A stretch of 64,000 nucleotides of DNA. Source: Halichoerus grypus. Lineage: Eukaryota; Chordata; Mammalia; Carnivora; Phocidae. The stretch spans positions 52,295,008 to 52,359,007 of the forward strand of contig NC_135718.1 in the NCBI RefSeq assembly GCF_964656455.1. The letters are read 5' to 3'. Position numbers and translations under genes: made by a program. The notes beneath the pieces are model-generated. The model did not search any database. It was not told the DNA's origin and was given only the letters and a program-made list of their open reading frames with translations. This document shows, piece after piece, positions 53,801 to 61,600 of the stretch. Positions within the stretch are counted from its first letter, which is position 1. Every line of letters begins with the position of its first letter.

Positions 53801-56800
53801 GTGCATTGATTTTATATCCTGTGACTTTACTAAATTCCTGTATGAGTTCCAGCAGTTTTGGGGTGGAGTCTTTTGGGTTTTCCACATAAAGTGTCATATC
53901 TGCAAAGAGTGAGAGTTTGACTTCTTCTTTGCTGATTCGGATGCCTTTTATTTCTTTTTGTTGTCTGACTGCTGAGGCTAGGACTTCTAATACTATGTTG
54001 AATAGCAGTGGTGATAGTGGACATTCCTGCTGTGTTCCTGACCTTAGGGGAAAAGCTCTCAGTTTTTCCCCATTGAGAATGATATTCACTGTGGGTTTTT
54101 CATAGGTAGATTTTATGATATTGAGGTATGTACCCTCTATCCCTACTTTATGAAGGGTTTTAATCAAAAAAGGTTGCTGTACTTTGTCAAATGCTTTTTC
54201 TGCATCTATTGAGAGGATAATATGGTTCTTGTTCTTTGTTTTATTAGTGTATTGTATCACATTGATTGATTTGCAGATGTTGAACCAACCTTGCAGCCCA
54301 GGAATAAATCCCACTTGGTTGTGGTGAATAATCCTTTTAATGTACTGTTGGATCCTATTGGCTAGTATTTTGGTGAGAATTTTTGCATCCATGTTCATCA
54401 GGGATATTGGTCTGTAATTCTCCTTTTTGGTGGGGTCTTTGTCTGGTTTTGGGATCAAGGTAATGCTGGCCTCATAAAATGAGTTTGGAAGGTTTCCTTC
54501 CATTTCTATTTTTTGGAACAGTTTCAGAAGAATAGGTATTAATTCTTCTTTAAATGTTTGGTAGAATTGCCCTGGGAAGCCATCTGGCCCTGGGCTCTTG
54601 TTTGTTGGGAGATTTTTATTACTGCTTCAATTTCCGTACTGGTTATGGGTCTGTTCAGGTTTTCTATTTCTTCCTGGTTCAGTTTTGGTAGTTTATATGT
54701 ATCTAGGAATGCATCCATTTCTTCCAGATTATCTAATTTGCTGGCATATAGTTGCTCATAATATAGTCTTATAATTGTTTGTATTTCTTTGGTGTTGGCT
54801 GTGATTTCTTCTCTTTCATTCATGATTTTGTTTATTTGGGTCCTTTCTCTTTTCTTTTTGATAAGTCTGGCCAGGGGTTTATCAATCTTGTTAATTCTTT
54901 CAAAGAACCAGCTCCTATTTTCGTTGATATGTTCTACTGTTCTTTTGGTTTCTATTTCATTGATTTCTGCTCTGATCTTTATTATTTCTCTTCTCCTGCT
55001 GGGTTTAGGCTTTACTTGCTGTTCTTTCTCCAGCTCCTTTAGGTATAGGGTTAGGTTGTGTATTTGAGACCTTTCTAGTTTCTTGAGAAAGCCTTGTATT
55101 GCTATATACTTTCCTCTTAGGACTGCCTTTGCTGCATCCCAAAGATTTTGTTTTTTCATTTTCATTTGTTTCCATGAATTTTTTTAATTCTTCTTTAATT
55201 TCCTGTTTGACCCATTCATTCTTTAGTAGGATGTTCTTTACCCTCCATGTATTTGAGTTCTTTCCGACTTTCCTCTTGTGATTGAGTTCTAGTTTCAAAG
55301 CATTGTGGTCTGAAAATATGCAGGGAATGATCCCAATCTTTTGGTACTGGTTGAGACCTGATTTGTTACCCAGGATGTGATCTATTCTGGAGAATGTTCC
55401 ATGTGCACTAGAGAAGAATGTGCTATAATTTGCTCCAATATACCTTCTGCCCCTCTCTCTCTTTCCTCTTCTTCTGGGATCCCAATTATTCTAATATTGT
55501 TTTGTCTTATGGTATCACTTATCTCTCGAATTCTCCCCTCGTGATCCAGTAGTTGTTTATCTCTCTGTTTCTCAGCTTCTTTATTCTCCATCATTTGGTC
55601 TTCTAGATCACTAATTCTTTCTTCTGCCTCATTAATCTTAGCAGTTAGAGCCTCCATTTTTTATTGCACCTCATTAATAGCCTTTTTGATTTTGACTTGG
55701 TTAGATTTTAGTTCTTTTATTTCTCCAGAAAGGGATTCTCTAGTAGCTTCTATGCTTTTTCAAGCCCAGCTAGTATCTTTATAATCGTCATTCTGAACTC
55801 TAGTTCCAACATCTTACTAATGTCCATATTGATTAGGTCGCTGGCAGTTGGTACTGCCTCTTGTTCTTTTTTTTTTTGAGGTGAGTTTTTCCATCTTGTC
55901 ATTTTGTCCAGAGAAGAGTAGATGAATGAGAGAACAAAATGCTAACAGGGTAACAACGACCCCAGAAAAATATATACTAAACACATCAGAAGAGACCTGA
56001 AACCGGGGGGAAAAGAAAGAAAAAAAAAAAAAAGAATATGATCAGGATGGTGAATAGAACAGAGCCACACACTAGATTTTGAGTGTTTTTTTGTCTGTTA
56101 GAAGAAACTGCCTCCCAAAAATTTAAAGAAAGAAAAACATATATATACAAAAATAAGGGTAAATATGATGAAGGGATGCAATATGACTGTAAAGATGAAA
56201 AATAAAAAAGATTTTAAAAAAGCAATTGATAAGATAAGAAATTGGTTGAAAACAGAAAGAAGAAAAAAAAAAAAAAGGAGAGAATGTGATCAGTTGGGAG
56301 ACTAGAACAAAGCCATACACTGGATTTAGGGTATATTTTGGTCTGTTAGAAGAAACTGTATACCAAAATTTAAAGAAAGAAATATATATATGGTTAAATA
56401 CAATGAGGGCATAGAATATGACTGTAAAAATGAAAACTAAAAAAGATTTTTAAGGGGCATCTGGGTGGCTTGGTCATTAAGTGTCTGCATTTGGCTCAGG
56501 TCACGATCCCAGGGTCCTGGGATCGAGCCCCGCATTGGGCTTCCTGCTCCATGGGAAGCCTGCTTTTCCCTCTCCTGCTCCCCTGCTTGTGTTCCCTCTC
56601 ACGCTGTCTCTGTCTCTCTGTCAAATAAATAAAATCTTTTAAAAAAAATTTAAAAAGGAATTGATAAGATGTTGGTTGAAAAAGGAAAGAAGAAAAATTA
56701 AAAAAAAAGAAATAGAAAAAGAAAAAATAAAGAAAATTTTAAAAATTAACTTTGAAAGACTAAATAATCATGGGGAAAAAGCCATGAATTCTATGTGCTG

Positions 56801-58608
56801 TATTCCCCTAGCACTGGAGTTTTACAGTTCTCATTGATCAGTAAACTGGGTCTTGGCTGGATGTTCTTGCTGATCTTCTGGGGGAGGGGCCTGTTGCAGT
56901 GATTCTCAAATGTCTTTGCCCAAGGTGGAATTGCACCGTCCTTGTCAGGGGCCAGGCTAAGTAATCTGCTCGGGTTTGCTCTCGGTAGCTTTTGTTCCCC
57001 GAAAGTTTTCCGTACAGCTTTGGAGGACAAGAATGAAAATGGAGGCTTCCCAGTCTCTGGCCCCAGAGGAGCCAAGAACTCAGGGCTCCACTCCTGAGTG
57101 AGTCCCCAGAGGAAAGCAGTCAGTTACTCCTGTCTCCCTGGTCTCCGGCCGCACTCTGAGCTCACCTGGCCCGTGACCAAATGTTTCTATCTCTGGCACC
57201 CGACCCTGTTTGGAGTCTCCAAACCCAGCAGATTCCTGCGGTGCACTCCCGTGCTGCTCCTCCTGGGGGAAGAAGGGGAGACTCTCCCCAATCTGCCACT
57301 TGTTGGGTGCCTGCTCGAAGAGCAGTGGCCCGACTGTGCCACAGATTACGGTTTATGGCAACCCCGAGCTGCGAGCCCACTCCTTGGCTCCGTCTTTGCA
57401 GCCGGCTTCCCCGCTCCAATACCTGGGAGCTCTGCCACACTCAGTCACCCCTGGTCTTTCTGTGACCCCGAGGGTCCTGAGACCACACTGTCCCAGTGAG
57501 GGTTCCACACCCACCCCCCACCCCTTGCTTAGCCACTGGAGTGACGTCCTTCAGTGGAGCAGACTTCTAAAAGTTCCAATTTTGTGCTCCGCTGCTCTGT
57601 CACTTGCCGGTAGCCGGCTGACGGAGGCTCCCTCCCCCGCCCCCCACCCCCAGGGTCTATCTTCCCATGTTATCACCTGAGATTCACTTCTCCACATGTC
57701 CTACCTTCCAGAAAGTGGTCACTTTTCTGTTCATAGAATTGCTACTATTCTTTTCTTCGATCCCCTGTTTAGTTTGTAGGTGTTCAGAATGGTTTGATAA
57801 CTAGCTGAATTCCTGGGACCAGATGAAATTTAGGTCTTCTACTCCTCCACCAGCTTGCTCCTCTCCCTCCTGGAAATGTCCCATGTTTGATGAATACATT
57901 AATCTACATATCCAAGAAGTTCAGAGAATCCCCAGTAGGATAAGCATACAAAGATCTACAATATAGACATCATAGTGAACTGTTAAAAGGCAAAGAGAAA
58001 AATCATGAATTCAACAGGAGAAAAACAACTCATTGGTTATAGGGGAGCACCAATGTAGTTAACAGCTGATTTTTCTTCTGAAACAAAGGAATCCAGAAGG
58101 CAGTGGCATAATATATTCAAAGTGCTGAATGAAAACTCCAGCAATCAAAAATGAAGGCAAAATAAAGACATCCCAGGATAAACAGATATTGAAAGAATTT
58201 GTTACTAACTAACTTGTCTTACAAGAAACACTAAAGGAAGTTCTTCAGCTGGAAAGGGTATGGCACCAATTGCTAATGTGAATCCACCAGAAGAAACAAA
58301 GAGCACTAAAAATGGTTAAATTTAAGTTAATATAAAAGATTTTAGAAACATATTTTTCACTTTTACTCTTAATTTCTTTGAAAGACATTATATAAAGCAT
58401 TAATTGTATTGTTGGGTTTATAACATATATAGATTTAATTTATATGATAACGATAGCATAAAGGAGGGAGGATAGTATGGAACTACAGTGCACTAAAGTT
58501 TCTACATTATACCAGAATTAAGTTGGTATCAATGTGATATAGATTGTGATTAGTTAGGATGGCTAAGAAAATCATGTGTGTGTACATATACATATACACA
58601 AATACATA

Positions 58609-58665
<57 letters not shown>

Positions 58666-61600
58666 AGAGGAATTAAATGGGAGCATCACAAATATTTAAC
58701 ATAAAAGAAGGCACTTAAAGGAACAGCAGAGGAACAAAAAAGACAAGATATGTAGAAAGCAGATAGCAAAATGGCAAACATACATGTAAATACTTCAACA
58801 ATAACTTTATATGTAAGTACCATTAAACACCCCAATGAAAGGTTAGAGATTACAAGACCAGATTTTAAAAAATCAAGATTCAATATAATTCTGTGTAAAA
58901 ACAGACACACTTAGATTCAGATACACATAAATTGTAGTAAAAAGATGGAAAAGATATACCATGCAAATGGAAAGTGTAACAGCTGAGTGGCTATATTTAT
59001 ATCAGACAAAAGAGACTTCAAGGAAGTATTACTAACAACATAGAGTGGCATGTCAGAATGATTAAAGGGTCAACTAATTAGGAAGATAGAATTTACAAAG
59101 TATTATATATAATAAATATATGCATTATAAATGTATACATACCTAACAACAGAACCTCATAGTACTTGAAGCAAAATCCAACAGAACTGAAAGGAGAAAT
59201 AGGTAATCTGAGCGTAACATTTAGAAATTTCATTATTCCGATCTCAATACTTGGTAGAAAAATTATACAGAAAATCTATGTTAAACACTAACTTAGCATA
59301 CAACCCAGAAAATCATTTTTAGGAACTTACCCAAGAGAACTGAAAACCTGCATTTACACAAAGACATGTATGTGAATATTTATAGTATATCAGTGAAACT
59401 ATCACTGTAATCAAGATAATGTACATATCCATTACCTGCCCCCCCACCAAAGTTTTCTTGTCTCCCCTATTATCCTCTCATACCTCTGACCACTCTTCCC
59501 CCTCTTTGTTTTTTGGTTTGGCTTCTTTCACTCAGCATAAATTGTATTTAGATTTTACCCATGTTGTTTAATTAAAAAATTGTTATGAGATTTTTTTCCC
59601 AGTCATTTACCTAAAGTTTGAATTTTCTCATACAAAGTTTTTAGTTTGAACTTTAAGCCTGCCTTATTTTTCCAATTATACTTGATAAGCCAGTAGTAAT
59701 TAGATAATATTTCTTATGCAGAAATAATCTGAAATTGTGTATCAAAGATTAAAAGCTTTCTGGGAATAAGAGTTATGAAACACCAAAATCAGGCAAGGTT
59801 GAAAGGTTTCCTCGTAATAATTTAAGATTTTATTTATTTGTCAGAGAGAGAGCGCACAAGCAGGGGAAGCGGCAGGCAGAGGGAGAAGCAGGCTCCCCGC
59901 TGAGCAAGGAGCCCAATATGGGACTCGTTCCCAGGACCCTGGGATCATGACCTGAGCTGAAAGCAGATGCATAGCGGTCTGAGCTATCCAGGCGTCCCAC
60001 CTCATAATAATTTAAATAATAGGGTAGGCAGCTAACTTTCTATGACGGTTTTCCTGTTCAACAAGTATGGCAATCAATAAAGTTTTTCATTTCCCCTATC
60101 TCCCTCTGATTCTACAATGTTGAGATTATCTAGAAAACTGATCTCATTTGCCTGTGATTCATTGCATTTTTTTGTTGTTTCTTTTCAGACCAAATGTTTA
60201 TTTAGCTTGTTCCGGGATACTGGCCATCATTTGATTCAGAATAATAAAATAGGAGGAATTAATTCTCCATTGTCTAAACCTGTTGTTTCTAAGAACCTGA
60301 AAGAAGAGAAAACAGTCAAAGAAAAGGATATGGAAGGAAGGCTTAGGCCTGGGGATTTGGTAGGTTGTTTAGAAGGTGATGATTTTGCTAGTTTTGTTAC
60401 ATTCCAGAGGCTTGCACTGATTTCTTATCTGGCAAATTGCATCAGTTTCGTTTGCATTTTGTTGCAACATAAAGATCATTGTTCCTAACATTGTGAACAC
60501 CATGTAAGAATTCAGTTTTTGAGGTGTGTTCATTTTCTTTCAGCAAGCACCTAGTATAAAATCTCAGAGCTCAGATACTCCTTTGGAAGTTGAACCCTCT
60601 CTAAGCCACAATCCAGAAGGACAGGTAACTATGCATAAAGAGTTGGAAAATTGAGTATGATATTGTGAAAAATGCTCATTATCTTAGTTACCGTCCCATA
60701 TTTGCCATGACTAGCTTATGACTTTGGGTAAATTTCTTTGTCTTGTTGAGACTCTCTAAAATGAGCAGGTAGTACCAAATTAGCTTTAAGGTCCTTTCTA
60801 ACATTACAAGTTTATATCTTTTATTAATTCTCCTATATTATGCACTAGGAGGAATGCAAAGGTTTATGATCTGCAGCATTTACTCATGTGCGTTCAGGAC
60901 ACTCAATAGTCTGGTGGGTGAAACAGATCAGTACATAATTAACCATAATACAGAATTTTGATGAGTGCTGTAATAGAGGTACAAATAAAAGGGCTGTGAG
61001 GGCTCAGAGAAGACAGATTAATCACTCCTAGGATGGGGCAGTCTCAGAAGCCTACATGGAAGAGGTGGCATCTGTGCTAAGTAGTGAAAGATTAAGAGAA
61101 CAATTTGCCAGATGAAGATGAGGGAGTAGGCATTTCAGGGCCAGGGAATAACTTGAGTCAAGGCACAAAGAAGGTAGCAGAATTTGGAGTATATCAATTA
61201 ATTTAGTGTATGGAGTAGAGAAATGAAAAGAAAGGAGAGATTCTAGAAGGAGGTGAGAAGGGAGAGGCTGCACTGAGTTGTAGAAAGGCTTGTTGTTGAA
61301 AGCCTTGCTAAAAAGTTTGGCCTTCATTATATAGGTGATGAGGGACTCTTGAGCTTCATCTGGGAGACTCACATGAAAGGTTTTTAAGTTATGTGGAAAT
61401 AAGACCTTATATGTATTTCAGGGCAGAACTCTTGCAAGGATGTGAAAAAGAGAAGGAAATTGGGGAGGGAGCTTCAAATATCAGTTTATAGGTTTTTATT
61501 ATAATACAGATGAGTGTTAGTGCCAGTTTGATTTAGAGAAGATGTTGTAGTAAAGAAAGAAACTTGAAGAGGCAATATCTGGAATTGGGAAGTTTGAGGG

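Larger units (their letters stand above)
51368..57869 (-). mobile_element. Antisense L1 (copy B), internally deleted
   Basis: Same family as copy A. It runs from the 5' end near 57869 through a GC-rich 5'UTR, repeated AT-rich segment, ORF1 start, a deletion junction near 55421, ORF2 reverse transcriptase (about 54503-53745), and a 3' end at 51368. TSD CTGGAAATGWCCCAT at 51353-51367 and 57870-57884, one mismatch. About 1.07 kb is missing compared with copy A, removing the ORF1 C-terminal part and the start of ORF2. The RT motif reads LFADMTLYV: one catalytic aspartate is lost by a 3-nt deletion (53898-53900 region). It is inserted in an older sense L1 in CFAP70 intron 10. Confidence 0.92.
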
